Shown here in pieces: positions 1-11,671 of a DNA stretch of 64,000 nucleotides. Made by a program: the position numbers and the translations under genes. The stretch is taken from contig JASJFT010000180.1 of assembly GCA_030770425.1 (NCBI GenBank), positions 31,624-95,623 on the forward strand. The letters run 5' to 3'. The DNA is from Darksidea phi (taxonomy: Eukaryota; Ascomycota; Dothideomycetes; Pleosporales; Lentitheciaceae). The stretch's first letter is position 1. Every line of letters starts with the position of its first letter. Below the pieces are notes generated by a model. That model ran no database searches. It was not told where the DNA came from and saw nothing but the letters and a program-made list of their open reading frames with translations.

Positions 1-475
1 GGGTAGGACGTGGGTTCGGGTTTTTGGGTGGGGATCGAGTGGTTATTCCCGTGGGTGGTGAGGGTGGTGAGCGATTTGTCGGTTTGCGCTTGGAATGGGG
101 TGCGCGTGCGTGTTTTTAGATGCTTGGGCTTGTGAGAGATTGGCGAGAGATTGGCCATGCGTGTGGGTGTGGGACTTTTGGGTTGTTTGGCTTGTGGTGA
201 CAATGTGCGATGTGCGATTGGTGGTTGTGGAGGTAAGTACGACATGGTGCAAATGTGACACATTATGAGTAATAGTTGGTATTCGAGAGCAGCCTGAGGC
301 CAACATAGAATCTTGATGACCCAGTTCCGGCTTGTTCTCGTGATCGATGCGGCTCTGCGAGGCTAAGGTGGAAGCGGCGGGAACAACGTCGGCCCGGGCT
401 CGTGGCGCGGCCTTGTGACTTGCTACAGGTTCATCAGGCCTCAACTTCACCACCACCGATCGACATCCGCTGGCC
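1..475. other. Upstream region of the mS38 gene, no gene seen
   Basis: No convincing coding region. The long open frames here are low in complexity, for example a His/Thr-rich minus-strand frame, and look like chance frames. The last 100 bases before 476 are C/T-rich, as expected for a fungal 5' leader, so this stretch probably holds the promoter and leader of the downstream gene. Confidence 0.5.
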
Positions 476-1596
476 ATGTTCTCCCCCGCGCTTGGGAGAG
501 TCGTCCGCTATTCCGGCTCTCTCGCTGCGCCCTCGGTGTGCAGCTTCGGCCGTCCTGCTGCCCTCGGCGCTGCCGCTCAACAGCCCTTCTCCCGGCCGAG
601 CCATCAACGGCGCTTGTCTTCATCAAAGGCGTCAATACCCCCGGATGGCTCGAATGAGAAAAGATCGGGCTCTGCGCAGCAGACACCTGCGAGTGCGGAC
701 AAGACTCCCGTGAACAAAGCTCCTGCGAAGAAGGCGACGGGAAGGACGGGGAGGAAGAGAGCTTCAACGCCACCGGCTTTGAATGTTCCCCATGTACCGC
801 CCACAGACTATCTTCAGAAACCTGGTATGCGCGACATATATTGGGCACATTGGACATGGCTAATCCCAGCACAGAAGTGAAGATGTCGTCCTTCTTCTCC
901 CTCCACCGCCCCATATCGCTTACCGATCCGATACCGCCTGTATCCACAAATACCTCTTTTGACTCCATCTTCAAACCCCGTGCCTCGGGTAGCAAAAAGG
1001 CAGCCAAAGACGTTGGTCAGATTTTGTCTAGCGACATTGACGGCCTGTGGGCAGTCTTGCACGCTCATCAGAAGCAATTGCCAGAGGAGTTGCAGAACCT
1101 CGAAGCGGAAGCTCACCAAGTTGACTGGAAATCGGTGGACCAGCTCCTGGCGCGATTTGTGCCCTTCGTGCCTCCTCCCGTGCCTTTGCCACCGGGCCTC
1201 ACAGCCGAAACCGAGATCGCGACTAAATCTGCCGGCGCATCGGTAGTTGCTGCATCGGTCAAACAGCGCGCTTGGAGCACCGAAGTGGTTGTGACAGAGT
1301 CTACGGATGCTACAGGCAAGCGCACATATTCTGCGACAACGGCACCCATGGTTGAAATCTCGGTACCAGCTGTTGAACATAGCCGTGAGACAGAGGAGTT
1401 GGATATACGGCAACCCTTCCTTCAGCGTATGAAGCAGCGACAAATCACAAACACCTACCGCCGGGACAAACTGGGACGCCCAGACATGTTGGCGATCAGT
1501 GTCAAGCGGCAAAGGAAACTGAAGATGAAGAAGCACAAGTATAAGAAGCTGATGAAGAGGACGAGGCTTTTGCGGAGGAAATTAGACAGGACATAA
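476..1596 (+). CDS. Mitochondrial small-subunit ribosomal protein mS38 (Cox24/AURKAIP1 family)
   Basis: Spliced model: exons 476-824 and 875-1596 join in frame across a 50-base intron (GTATGC donor, GCTAATC branch, CACAG acceptor) to give 356 residues. The N-terminus is rich in Arg, Ser and Ala with no early acidic residues and looks like a mitochondrial targeting sequence. The middle is low-complexity and poorly conserved. The last ~60 residues hold the family signature: a QRMKQRQITNTYRRDK-like stretch followed by a Lys/Arg-rich tail (MKKHKYKKLMKRTR). This is the Cox24/AURKAIP1 C-terminal domain, known as mitoribosomal protein mS38 and linked in yeast to COX1 mRNA processing and translation. 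The identification rests on this tail; the longer N-terminal half is typical of filamentous fungal homologues. Confidence 0.86.
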
Positions 1597-2721
1597 TAGA
1601 CTTCAGTGGCGTTTAGGCATAGCATATCCGAGTCATGGAAGGAGTTCGGCAGTTGAAGAGGCCGAACCGCGCCAATACAGAATCCTAATACGTACGGCGG
1701 CGGCTCGCGACCCCAGGAATGCAATGTGATGGAAGGACATTCATCTATACCCCCTACGCACCATCTGTGAAACCTTTGACTCGACCTCCGGGGGCGTCAG
1801 ATCCAACTACGACCGAAGCTTTGGCGCACCCCCTCCTCTTACGGTTATTCCGGCCTTCCCTGTTAAATTCTACCATTTGTTTTAGCTGCATAACACCCTG
1901 TTCCCGTCATTCTTGCGCAATACCAGCATTTGCATTTACTATGATCCCTCTCTTCCCCATCCATTTTGCATGATGTTTGGTTGCTAACACATTCTGCTGG
2001 TTTCTTGTTCTCGACCGCACGACCACCGCGCAACCATTGGAGGAAAATTTGGAACGCATTGTTGACCTAGCCGTTCTGGTTCGGCTGCCATGGCGGCTAT
2101 GGGTGCTGTGTTGTCACATGAGACAGTGCTGCTACACGAGGCGTCGCGGCACGATTCAACAACCGCGGAACCTGAAGTTCGGAACCTCCGCAAAGAAGTC
2201 ATAGGAGCGGAAACTATGGCTTTTACGATGTACCAGAAGGCAATCATACGTCCCACCAAGCCCTATATCGCATAACCTCTTGGCGTCACCGCACCCAAGC
2301 GCATCTTTCGAGTCGGTTTCAACATCCTTTACCCTACTTGGCGGATTAGAGGCATCGTTGTTGAAGCAGACGGGTGCAGAATGCGAGACGATGCAATTTT
2401 CCGTGTCGTCTTCCAAGAGTTTTGATGGTTGCCTGACAGGTGTCACTGCAGGATGGAGCAGGTTGCGCCAAGTTGCATTGAGGTATAAAGCACCGGCATG
2501 GGTCGTCCAGTTCGATTGTTCTCCAGCAACCTTCGAATCAACACCTTCGCGGTAGCACTTCAGTCTCTTTTCGTTGTTTCCGTCTTTCATTACCAACCTT
2601 ACATTCTTTTTGCCCCGGTCGGCCTTTTTGAGAACTCTACGAGCTAGTCTCTCTTTGAACGCACTTTGCTTCACGACCATTCTCTGGACATCTTCACCTG
2701 TTTATACTTTTTTTCTTCAAG
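1597..2721. other. Intergenic region and promoter of the repeat-rich secreted protein gene
   Basis: About 1.1 kb without a supportable gene. A 174-codon minus-strand frame at 2156-2680 has no recognisable domain and no signal peptide. Positions ~2560-2720 are strongly T/C-rich and lead directly to the ATG at 2722, as in leaders of highly expressed fungal genes. Confidence 0.45.
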
Positions 2722-4227
2722 ATGGTCTCCAAGATCCTTCTTATCGCGGCGGTCATCGCCTATGTTGAGGCTCGCTTCGGTCAGGAGCAGATTCCTATCG
2801 ATGCCATCTCTCAGGTTCAGGGTGGTGATGCTGGCGCCGCGGCTACCATTGCTGGTGCTGCCATTAGCACGCTCCTTGGCGGAGCCAATGCTTGTGACAA
2901 GGTACGCTACCCTCCTCCAATATCCCATAGCACATACTTACCATTCCCAGCTCGTGACCGCCGACCAGATCGTCGCCGAGCTTGGCGGCGGTGCCGACGC
3001 CATCGCCGCAGCTATCGGCATGGTCACTGCGGAGAAGAACACTAACCCCTTCGCTAACGGCAACGCCCAGAACGTTTGCGGTGACCCAACGCTCCCGGCG
3101 ACTGCTGAACTCAGGGGTATCGTCCCCCTTATCGACCCTGCCGTCGATGTCAACGGCGATGTTGCGGCCTTGAGTGCTAGCTCTGCTGCCAACCCGCTTG
3201 CTGCGGATGGTCTGAGCGTCTTCGATTTGCTTGACCAGGCTGGATTGGGTGACTTGGTCGTTGCTCAGCAGCCTGGAGCGGCGGCTGGTGCTGCGGGTGC
3301 TGCGGCTGGTGCGGATGCTGCGGCTGGTGCGGGTGCCGCTGATGCTGGAAATGCGAATGATAACCAGAACGCAAATGACAACGCAAACGACAACCAGAAC
3401 GCAAATGACAATGCCAATGACAACCAGAACGCAAATGACAATGCGAACGACAAACAGAACGCAAACAACAACGCGGATGATCAGGCTGCTGCCGGAGAGG
3501 AGCAAGCAGCTGATGCGGATGCGTGCGAGGACGCTGGAAACGCTGCTGATGGTATGTCTCTCCCTACATCCCTTGATTCAGATATATTGACTCTTTTGTA
3601 GACGCCAATGACAACCAGCAAGCAGCGGACGATAACCAGGATGTCAACGACAACCAACAGGATGCAAATGACAACGCCAACGACAACCAGCAAGCAGATG
3701 ATAACCAGAACGCCAATGACAACCAGAATGCCAACGACAACCAGAATGCCAATGACAACCAGGACGCCAACAACAACCAGAATGCCGATGATCAAGCCGC
3801 AGCTGGAGCCGACGCCGCCGCCGGTGCCGGTGCCGCCGGTGGTGCCTCGACCCTCACAGGAGGTGAAGACTTCGGCCAATGCACACCAACCATCACCTTC
3901 CAAGGCGGCGAGGGCAACAGGCCTGCCGACGAGTTTACCTTCCAAATCGCCGACGAGCTCGCGCGTGGCGGCCAGGGCGAAGCCCTCAACCCCAACATCA
4001 TCACCAACGCCCTCTGCAACCAGCTCACCAACGTCTGCGGCGCCAACGAGGCCGCCGTCACTGCTTGCGAGGCCGCCGCGGCCCAAGTCGAGGCTGCGGG
4101 CACCCGCAACAAGTCTACTGCTGATCTTTTCAACACCGCGCTCGGCTTTGCGGGCGCGGTTACGAACCCTGATGGCGGGCCTGAGGACGTTGCTGCGAGG
4201 AAAGTGAGGAGGAGCTTCCGTGCTTAG
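2722..4227 (+). CDS. Secreted alanine-rich protein with Asn-Asp (NANDNQ) repeats
   Basis: Three exons (2722-2901, 2951-3551, 3602-4227) join in frame to 468 residues. Residues 1-17 (MVSKILLIAAVIAYVEA) are a clear signal peptide, so the product should enter the secretory pathway. Residues ~20-210 form an Ala/Gly-rich domain with a few cysteines. A low-complexity array of ANDNQN-type units follows, interrupted by an Ala-rich spacer and by intron 2. The C-terminal ~110 residues are a separate, more complex domain with four cysteines (motifs FGQCTPTITFQGGEG, NALCNQLTNVCG, VTACEAAA). No catalytic motif is visible. The layout fits a cell-wall or matrix protein; C-terminal domains of this kind occur in fungal secreted proteins of unknown function. 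No GPI signal or membrane segment is seen. Function is not assigned. Confidence 0.8.
3355..3795 (+). repeat. Coding minisatellite encoding Asn-Asp-Gln repeats
   Basis: Imperfect tandem units of 18-30 bases based on GCAAATGACAACGC and AACGACAACCAG encode ANDNANDNQN-like peptides in exon 2 (about 3355-3480) and NDNQNA-like peptides in exon 3 (about 3604-3790). The 50-base intron at 3552-3601 lies between the two blocks. All units are multiples of three, so changes in copy number would keep the frame. Confidence 0.85.
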
Positions 4228-5100
4228 ATGATAGTGGGTGGCCAAGAGGGTGGCGATGGAAGGGTGGATGGTTGATGAGGTGGATATACCCTGGGGACGG
4301 AGTAGCTACGGCACGATTGCATGATTTGGTTTTTGAGAGTGTACGATTACATCGTTGTCTATCTGTCTGTCGGTCTATCTGATCTAACGGGCTCTTTTGT
4401 TCTTGCACAGATATCCTAGCTGAATGAGCAATTTTCTTGCGCAAAAACCCTTTCCTGTACACTGCTTTACTTGCATGACATGGTGGTGCTGGACACACTG
4501 AGACCGACAAGATTCAGGCTATGATCACGGTTCTAATGCAGCATAATCATCTAATTGCCCGGCGGATATATACCTCTCAACCTTCCACGTCGCATTGTAC
4601 GTTATGCAAATCGCAATGCATGAGTACCAGTCCTTGTTAATATTCAGACATCATCGTCCCCTCCGCCCCCTCGTATCTTTCTTCCCACGGTTTGCCCTAT
4701 ACGGCCCTCCTACCCACCACCTTCACAAGCGTGAAATCTTTCTTTCCTTTCCTCCTCTCCTTGTCCTCCTCCCCTCTCCTCTTTACAAATTCTTGAATAG
4801 GAAGCACCACGGTATGTCTACTTACATTCTCTCTTTTGGAGGGGAGGGTTTCAGAGGGAGTTGCGAAAGGCATACAACAGACAAGATAATTATGTAGGTA
4901 TTTTTTAGTGTAGGTTAGTCATTCACTAAGGGCGGGTTTGGGTTGGTATGGTATTAAGCTAGCTAGCTAGTTAGCTAGGGGTGGAGTTAGTTAGTGAAAG
5001 GATTAAAAAGAAGAAAACGGTGAAAGCAACCATCCCAAGCAAAAAGATAAAAGCCCACATCAAAAAAGATTTAGTGCGCAAAAAGACTGCAAAAGGTATT
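4228..5100. other. Gene-free intergenic region with simple repeats
   Basis: No gene recognised. Pyrimidine-rich stretches lie around 4670-4800 and a CTAG/GCTA simple repeat around 4955-4980. Short open frames here are of low complexity. Confidence 0.45.
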
Positions 5101-5102
5101 TT

Positions 5103-5330
5103 GGACCTCGCCGGTCCTGTTTTTTTTTTTTTTTTGTTTATAATAATAATAGTAATAATATATATATATATTTGAACCTAGCCGGTCCTCTATACAGAAA
5201 CCAAGGCGGCTTCTTCGGTGTACAGACCCTATACTCAAGTGTACACCTACTCGAACCCAGTCCCTGCCAGTGGTCGCTACAATGTATAGAAAGTCTTAAC
5301 GCTAAACCACTTGACTATGAGTTGAGTTAG
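5103..5330 (-). mobile_element. tRNA-like SINE candidate with A-rich tail
   Basis: Read on the minus strand from ~5330 downwards, the element begins CATAGTCAAGTGGTTTAGCG, which resembles a Pol III A box (TRGYNNARNNG). About 50 bases later comes GGGTTCGAGTAGG, close to a B box (GGTTCGANTCC). A unique body follows, then GGCTAGGTTCAAA, a (TA)n/(ATT)n stretch and a run of about 17 A. A near-copy of the AGGACCGGC-AGGT segment lies on both sides of the A-rich tail (about 5104-5118 and 5174-5190). Internal promoter boxes with an A-rich 3' end are the hallmarks of tRNA-derived SINEs. Target-site duplications were not confirmed and the exact ends are uncertain. Confidence 0.5.
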
Positions 5331-6020
5331 AAGGGAATGTCGCGCCTTTAATATATATACTGTATGCTTCGCAAATTGCAACTTTGCAAATGTGGGGGGA
5401 TAATAATTCTACTTGGAGGTGGGATTGACGCTTGTTGTTTTGAAGCTATTTTGGAGAGTTTGTGGAGTGAAATGACGTCTGGCTCTGATCATACGAACTG
5501 GGTTCTGTTTGTTTGGCTTGGTGAAGGAATACTCCGTGCTCGTCTGTTGGTCTTGGCATACTGTGTACTCAACGCGTGAGTGAGCGTTTTCCGGTGGCGG
5601 AATCGTTACATTGGTTTCTAGCATGCAAGTACCTAGGACGATGTTGGTGAGGAGAAGATTAAGGCGTGTGTTGCTGGTCATTGCGTAAATCGGTGGAGAC
5701 GAATTGTGTGAGGCAGAACTGTGCATGGGAACAACAGATATTGTATCGTCCTACTATTATAGAGACCAAGTCGTGGTTCTGAAATCAAGACACATAGCCC
5801 AAGATTAGGAGAAGATAACAGAAGGTTGTGCCGTCTTTGTAGATCGTTCAGACCCCAATGAGTAAGATGACGATCATTCGGTGGAGTATGCCTCAAATAG
5901 CTCCGGCGGATGCTACGCTACCGACTCTTGGAGCAAGCTCTATCTTCTACCTAAGGGACGAAGAGATGCACATCCAATCATAACGTCTTGGTATCTAAAC
6001 CAAGCTAAACAGCCACAGCG
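5331..6020. other. Gene-free intergenic region
   Basis: No supportable gene. Overlapping short frames on both strands at 5360-5900 lack domains, signal peptides and plausible splice signals. Confidence 0.4.
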
Positions 6021-7044
6021 TTACTCAACACTAGGCAACTGATCCTCCGGATCGCCCTCCTCACCATTCGGATCCGGGTACTCGAACACGCCAAACTCGC
6101 CATCAGCTACGTTCCCCTCCCGCCACGTGCCCGCCTCTCCCGCCTCCCTAAAAAGCAGTTGGTTCTCTTCAAAGCTCCTTCCGCCCGCCTCTGGCAGGTA
6201 CAGCCACGTCCATAGCCCGGCCACGGCGTTCGTGCCAGCGAAGACGAGGAAGATCAGATAGGTGGTTGAACATGACGGGGGTCAGGAAGGTGATGGCGGA
6301 GTTTGCCAGCTCAACCGTAGTCAACAGAACTATACTGAAACTCTGCCGCATGAAGATGACTTACCTCGAAAATCTGGGGATCGTATACCGACACTGCACC
6401 ATATCCAGTGAGTACCTGATCGACCTCACCGATGATGACAATCACAGTGGGGTGGATCTGGGGTGGCTAGGCTTGGACATGCCTAGGTAGCCCACATGCT
6501 GGTCCTTTTCCTTCGCATGCATGTCTAACAGCTCGTCCAGCTTGCTGTCTCCTTTGTTGCTGTAGATATTATTCAAGGCTTCTTGAGCGTCTGTCTGCCG
6601 ACCGTGATAAATGAACCATCCTGGAGATTAGAGAAGCTGCTCAACAAACGCCATGAGCAGTATGGGATACATCTGCATGAGTATTATAGGCGTTCTCCAC
6701 GCCCACTGACTCCACTTGCCCAACGCGACCGTCACGTCGAGGGTGATGCCAAAGGCCATGAGCAGCCCGGAGATGTTCAACTGGAACTCTTGAGCCAAAG
6801 CCTTCCCTCAAACTTCGTCGCATGGGGGTTCAGGGCTGTGTGTCGGGATGACAGCACCTAGTCATTGCCTTAGCGTAGAATACCCACGCCCACGCTACGA
6901 TAATAACTAGATGCAAACGGCGAGGTGATCAGAGACATCCTTCCCTAGCCATAGCCAATAGAGGGCTATTGCCGTCGACGAGAAGAGCACAATGTGCGTC
7001 TATTTGGCGTGGTATGCGGCGCGGACATGGTCGGCGAGAGACAT
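6021..7044 (-). pseudogene. Decayed MFS sugar transporter (hexose/lactose permease type)
   Basis: Minus-strand translation in several frames recovers pieces of a fungal sugar porter in the right order. The N-terminus is MSLADHVRAAYHAK followed by an in-frame stop (about 7044-7000). A membrane segment like NISGLLMAFGITLDVTVALG and the flank WAWRTPIILMQMYPILLMAFVEQL run directly into a TAA where the family has the PESPRW motif (about 6630-6800). GYGAVSVYDPQIFE comes next (about 6370-6410). The C-terminal end is LWTWLYLPEAGGRSFEENQ (about 6150-6210), the PETxGRSxEE motif of the family. There are at least two in-frame stops, several frame changes, and a missing block of membrane segments between the loop and the C-terminus. 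It cannot encode a transporter. CAG-to-TAG is a likely origin of the first stop. Confidence 0.85.
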
Positions 7045-8153
7045 GGCGGGGTTGGGGAGGCAATTAGGCGAAAGATAGGATGAGAAAGAGAGAATTACAT
7101 GGCGGACAACTATATACACTAATTTCCTATTCTATCTACAGGGGTAAAGATGTGGGTGGAGCAAGGGGGGCAGGCCTAGGACGTCGGTGTTGAATCATGC
7201 AGCAGCCGCCAACCGAGAACTGCCATTCCGATCAATCTCGGATCTTCCGACGTTCTTTGTCTACACTTTGAAAGGTTTAGCAGATTGAAGAAGCTTTGAA
7301 TTGGCTCCGCGTGGGCTAGTCGTTGGGAGCTTTGGCGGATCACCTCGGTTTTCGTAAATAATATACACTGAACCTTGCTCGCTTATGAGGAATAGCAATG
7401 ATGACTGGCTTGCAAAACACGTAGAATCACTCTTTGACGGCATGTCACGCTTCAAAAGAAATGGAAGGTGATGATTTTTTTCCTTTACGGTCCAGTGATC
7501 CGTTCATTTACCTTGTTGACAGAGCAAGTTTCTTGACCGATTCGTGTTGCCTCCGAGGAGCATGACGTTTCAATTCCACGTGCTATTCCAAAAGATGTTT
7601 CCTTCAACGCATTCATCTGACTGTGGATCAGCGAGCAAACGGGAGGTATCGTACCCGCTTAGCCCAGCTTATGAGTACTCAACTCTGTACTTTCCTCGTC
7701 ATATCCATATGCATTTAAACATCATCAGGGTGCGTAATCGACGGGTAGAGATTGCACCTGCGACTCAGCCCTACACGCCGAAGCGGCTAGTGCGGGCAAA
7801 GAAAAACGTGCATGTGCACGGATATCTAATCAGTCAGCCAAGACGGTAACCCAGAATAATAATTTCATTCACCGAGCCCAACCTAACTCTGCCGTCCCAA
7901 CCCTGAGGACGCGGCGGCTCCATTTTCTTTTCTCGCCTTCTCTTTGTCCTTGTATAGCACTCTCCGCCCTCCCGCTGTCTTAGGGATAGTGATTGTATCC
8001 GCTGGAGACCCGTTTCACGGAAGTTTTACCCATTGTTCGGCGCCCCTCAGCCCGCTAAATCTGCCCTATCGATAACGGGTCCCTCCCAGAAAATCCACGA
8101 CACGACAACGCAACATAACGAGAGACAATACCCTGACGGCACCCGCAACGGGC
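7045..8153. other. Intergenic region and EF-3 promoter/leader
   Basis: No gene seen. Positions ~7890-8150 are C/T-rich with CT blocks (CTTTTCTCGCCTTCTCTTTG), typical of strongly transcribed fungal translation-factor genes, and probably hold the promoter and 5' leader of the gene starting at 8154. Confidence 0.5.
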
Positions 8154-11100
8154 ATGCCCCATTCCGAGTCGCCTCCCATGGCCCCCGCGATCGTCGTGAA
8201 TAAGGCCGGCGACGGCCCCGCGCCCTCCCAGGAAGATGTCGCAGCGCTCCTCAACAGCATCACCACAGCGAAATTTTCTCACGCCTCTGTAGAGGCAGCT
8301 TACGCGCTGTCCACACTCCTCCAGAACTCGGTCGGCTTCCGTGGGCTCAAGGGTTATGGCATACTCGATGAGATCAAGAAAGCCGCGGGCGAGAAGAAAA
8401 ACCCCGGTCGGAGAGAAGGCGCCATGAATGCGCTCGGCGCACTGTTCGAGAGACTCCCGCCTGCACAGAGGCTGACTGAGGTCTTGTTTCTGTCGCAAGA
8501 AGAGGGGCTGGTCCCGCTTGCACTGGATGCCCTGTCTGATAAGACGGCGACAGTCAAGGAGTCTGCACAGTACGCCCTAGATGCGCTCTTCAACAACCTG
8601 AACGCCGAGGCGAAAGTATTCGGTCTGCTACCTGTGCTTATCAAGTATCTGGGAAAGAAGTCAGGCAAGTGGCAAGGTGCTGTCAGCGCGTTCGAGCTCA
8701 TGGGCCGCATGGCGGAGAAGGCGAAGATGGGCATGGAGAGCTTCGAGGTCGAGAAGGAAAAGGATGTGCTTCGCGAAGCCATGGGCAAGCAGCTCGAGCG
8801 CCTGATCCCGGTGGTCGAGAGCGGAATGCACGATCTCAAGTCAGAGGTGGGTTTGCGTGCGACTTGACTAGTATTAAGCAATACTGATGGTAATAGGTGG
8901 CAAAACAAGCCAACAAGACGATGAACAGCCTTACAACGCTCCTCCAGAACGACGATATCGCCCCACGGATACCCCTCCTCGTCAAGGCCATCGAGGACCC
9001 GTCCACACAAAGTCAGCAGAAGGCAATTCATGCCCTGTCACAGACTACCTTCGTGGCTATTGTCACTTCGCCCGTTCTCGCCATGGTCACCCCACTGCTC
9101 GAGAGATCTCTAAACTCCCCATCTACAACTCAGGAAGTCCTCCGACAGACGGTGGTTGTAGTCGAGAACCTCACAAAGCTCGTCCATGACCCTGTCGAGG
9201 CGCGCGCTTTCTTGCCGAAGCTCAAGCCTGGCGTCAAGAATGTCAAAGACAGTGCCTCTCTACCTGAAGTGCGAGAGATTGGCGCCAGGGCGTTCGACGT
9301 GCTTGAGAAGGCCATGGCTGATAAGGATGGCAACATTGAGAGCGGCGCTATCTCCCGTCTTCATGGACCAGAGGTTGCGAAAGTGCTAGAGAAGCAAGTC
9401 AACCTTGCTGGTAACCTCCAGAACTTCCCCGGAGACGCCGAGCTCTGGCCTGTGGTGAAGAACTACGTGTCCGAAATGGTAGCCGAGGTCGTAAACCAGC
9501 GAGAGATGAAGCGCATCCCGCACCTCATTGCACCTTATGTCGCGCCATTGATGAACCCTGGCGATGGCGAGAAGGTTGCAGAGGCTGTCCACCAGTTTTA
9601 TGTCGCAGAAGACCACCGCAAGTTCGGACAGCCTATAAAGGAGGATGACGGCGAAGTCGAGATCGTCAACGCGACCTTCTCCCTAGGCTATGGTGGAATG
9701 CTTTTGCTCTCGCACACCAACCTCCGGCTGCTCAAGGGTCACCGCTATGGACTGTGCGGCCGTAATGGTGCAGGTAAATCTACCCTCATGCGTAGTATCG
9801 CCAATGGCAAGCTCGAAGGCTTCCCGTCACCGGATGAAGTCAAGACGTGCTTCGTCGAGCACAACCAAGGCGAGGACGCGGACTTGAGCATCCTAGAATA
9901 CATCGTCAAAGATCCCCGCTTCAAGGATGAGACACGAGAGCGTATTTCAGAAGTTCTGGAAGAAGTCGGCTTCACCGCCGGTCCCGAAGGCAGGCAGTCT
10001 CACAAGGTCGGTTCCCTGTCCGGTGGATGGAAGATGAAGCTCGCCTTGGCCCGCGCTATGCTGATGCGCGCCGACGTCTTGCTGTTGGACGAACCTACCA
10101 ATCACTTGGACGTTGCCAATATTGCCTGGCTGCAGCAGTACCTGAAGAGCCACAGTGAGATCACCAGTTTGATTGTTTCCCACGACTCTGGTTTCCTCGA
10201 CGAAGTCTGCACAGACATCTACCACTATGAGCAAAAGAAGCTCGTTTGCTACAAGGGTAACCTGGCGGATTTCGTCAAGGTCAAGCCTGAGGCGAAGAGC
10301 TACTACACTCTTACTGCGTCCCAGGTCCAGTTCAAGTTCCCTCCGCCCGGCATCCTTACTGGTGTAAAGTCAAACACCCGCTCCATTCTTCGTATGACGA
10401 ATTGCACATACACTTACCCAGGCTCATCAAAACCATCTCTCTACGACGTCTCCTGCAATCTATCGCTATCTTCTCGTGTTGCCATTATCGGTGCTAATGG
10501 TGCGGGTAAATCTACGCTCATCAAGATTCTCACCGGCGAGATAATTCCTCAACAGGGAAAAGTCGAGAAGCATCCCAATTTGCGTATCGGTTACATAAAA
10601 CAGCACGCCCTGGAACACGTCGAAATGCACATGGAGAAGACGCCTAATCAATATCTCCAGTGGCGTTACGCAAACGGTGATGATCGTGAGGTACTTATGA
10701 AGCAGAGTCGTGTCCTCACCGCCGAGGACAAGGCGCAGCTAGAGACACCTATAGATCTAGGTGACGGCAAAGGGCCGCGCAAGATCGAGGCACTCATTGG
10801 TCGTCAGAAGTACAAGAAGAGCTTCCAGTATGAAGTCAAGTGGCTCAACATGTTGCCCAAGTTCAACACGATGATCTCACGTGAGACGTTACTAGAGAAG
10901 GGCTTCCAGAAGCTGATTCAAGAGTTCGATGATCACGAGTCCTCCCGTGAGGGTCTGGGTTACCGTGTTTTGGAGCCCAAGGTCATTTCGAAGCATTTTG
11001 AAGACTTGGGTATGGATCCTGAGATTGCCAACCACAATGAGATCTCGGGCCTTTCGGGTGGCCAGAAAGTGAAGGTCGTACTAGGTAAGCTGCACCAGGC

Positions 11101-11671
11101 GAGTCACATTTCGTTCAACATAGCTAACGAACTACAGCTGGTGCGATGTGGAACAATCCCCACTTACTCGTACTCGACGAACCCACTAACTTCTTGGACC
11201 GCGATTCGCTCGGTGGCCTGGCTGTCGCTATTCGCGACTACAAGGGCGGCGTCATCATGATCTCCCACAACGAAGAGTTTGTTGGCGCGCTCTGCCCTGA
11301 GCAGTGGCATGTTGCAGACGGCCGCGTAGCACACAAGGGCCACTTGGCCGTCTCCATGGATCGCTTTGAAGACTCTCGTCCTGGTTCTAGCGTCGCTAGC
11401 TCGAATGTCAGTAGCGCTGCTCCGAGCACTGTGGGTACACCTGTTATGAGCGACGCCGAAGGCAACAAGGACGACATGAAGTTTAAAGCGAAAAAGAAGA
11501 AGAAGATGACGCGCGCCCAGCAGAAGGAGCGGGAGGTCCGGAGGCGTTTGAGGCATATTGATTGGCTGAACAGTCCAAAGGTATGTCCTTTGCTGATGCC
11601 ACTGTGATCAGGACTAGGCTAACGCATGATAGGGTACACCACATCCTCCGGACACGGACGACGAGGCTTAG
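8154..11671 (+). CDS. tef3: Translation elongation factor 3 (ABC-F ATPase)
   Basis: Four exons (8154-8846, 8897-11084, 11138-11580, 11633-11671) join in frame to 1120 residues. EF-3 is the fungal ribosome-bound ATPase that helps release E-site tRNA and supports eEF1A-dependent tRNA delivery; it acts in the cytosol. An N-terminal HEAT-like helical region spans roughly residues 40-400. ABC domain 1 has Walker A GRNGAGKS (~518), signature LSGGW (~605) and Walker B LLLDEPTNHLD (~626). ABC domain 2 has Walker A GANGAGKS (~763), a chromodomain-like insertion (~870-930), signature LSGGQ (~949) and Walker B VLDEPTNFLD (~985). A Lys-rich tail (KAKKKKKMTRAQQ) ends the protein, as in known EF-3. A second Met (MAPAIVV, 8178) is an alternative start. 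The model is slightly longer than yeast EF-3 (~1044). Confidence 0.96.

Noticed and set aside
43..477. 144-codon minus-strand open frame at the left edge
   Set aside because: Low-complexity His/Thr-rich composition, antisense to the mS38 leader, no domain.
447..1007. 186-codon minus-strand frame over the mS38 gene
   Set aside because: Shadow frame antisense to a well-supported gene.
2156..2680. 174-codon minus-strand frame upstream of the repeat protein gene
   Set aside because: No motif, signal peptide or splice partner; overlaps the likely promoter.
2864..3505. 213-codon Val/Ile-rich minus-strand frame that looks membrane-like
   Set aside because: It is the complement of the Asn-Asp repeat array, so its hydrophobicity is a by-product of the repeat codons.
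4981..5175. Lys-rich 64-codon frame ending in a hydrophobic Ile run
   Set aside because: Produced by the A-rich leader, the T-run and TA repeats of the SINE candidate.
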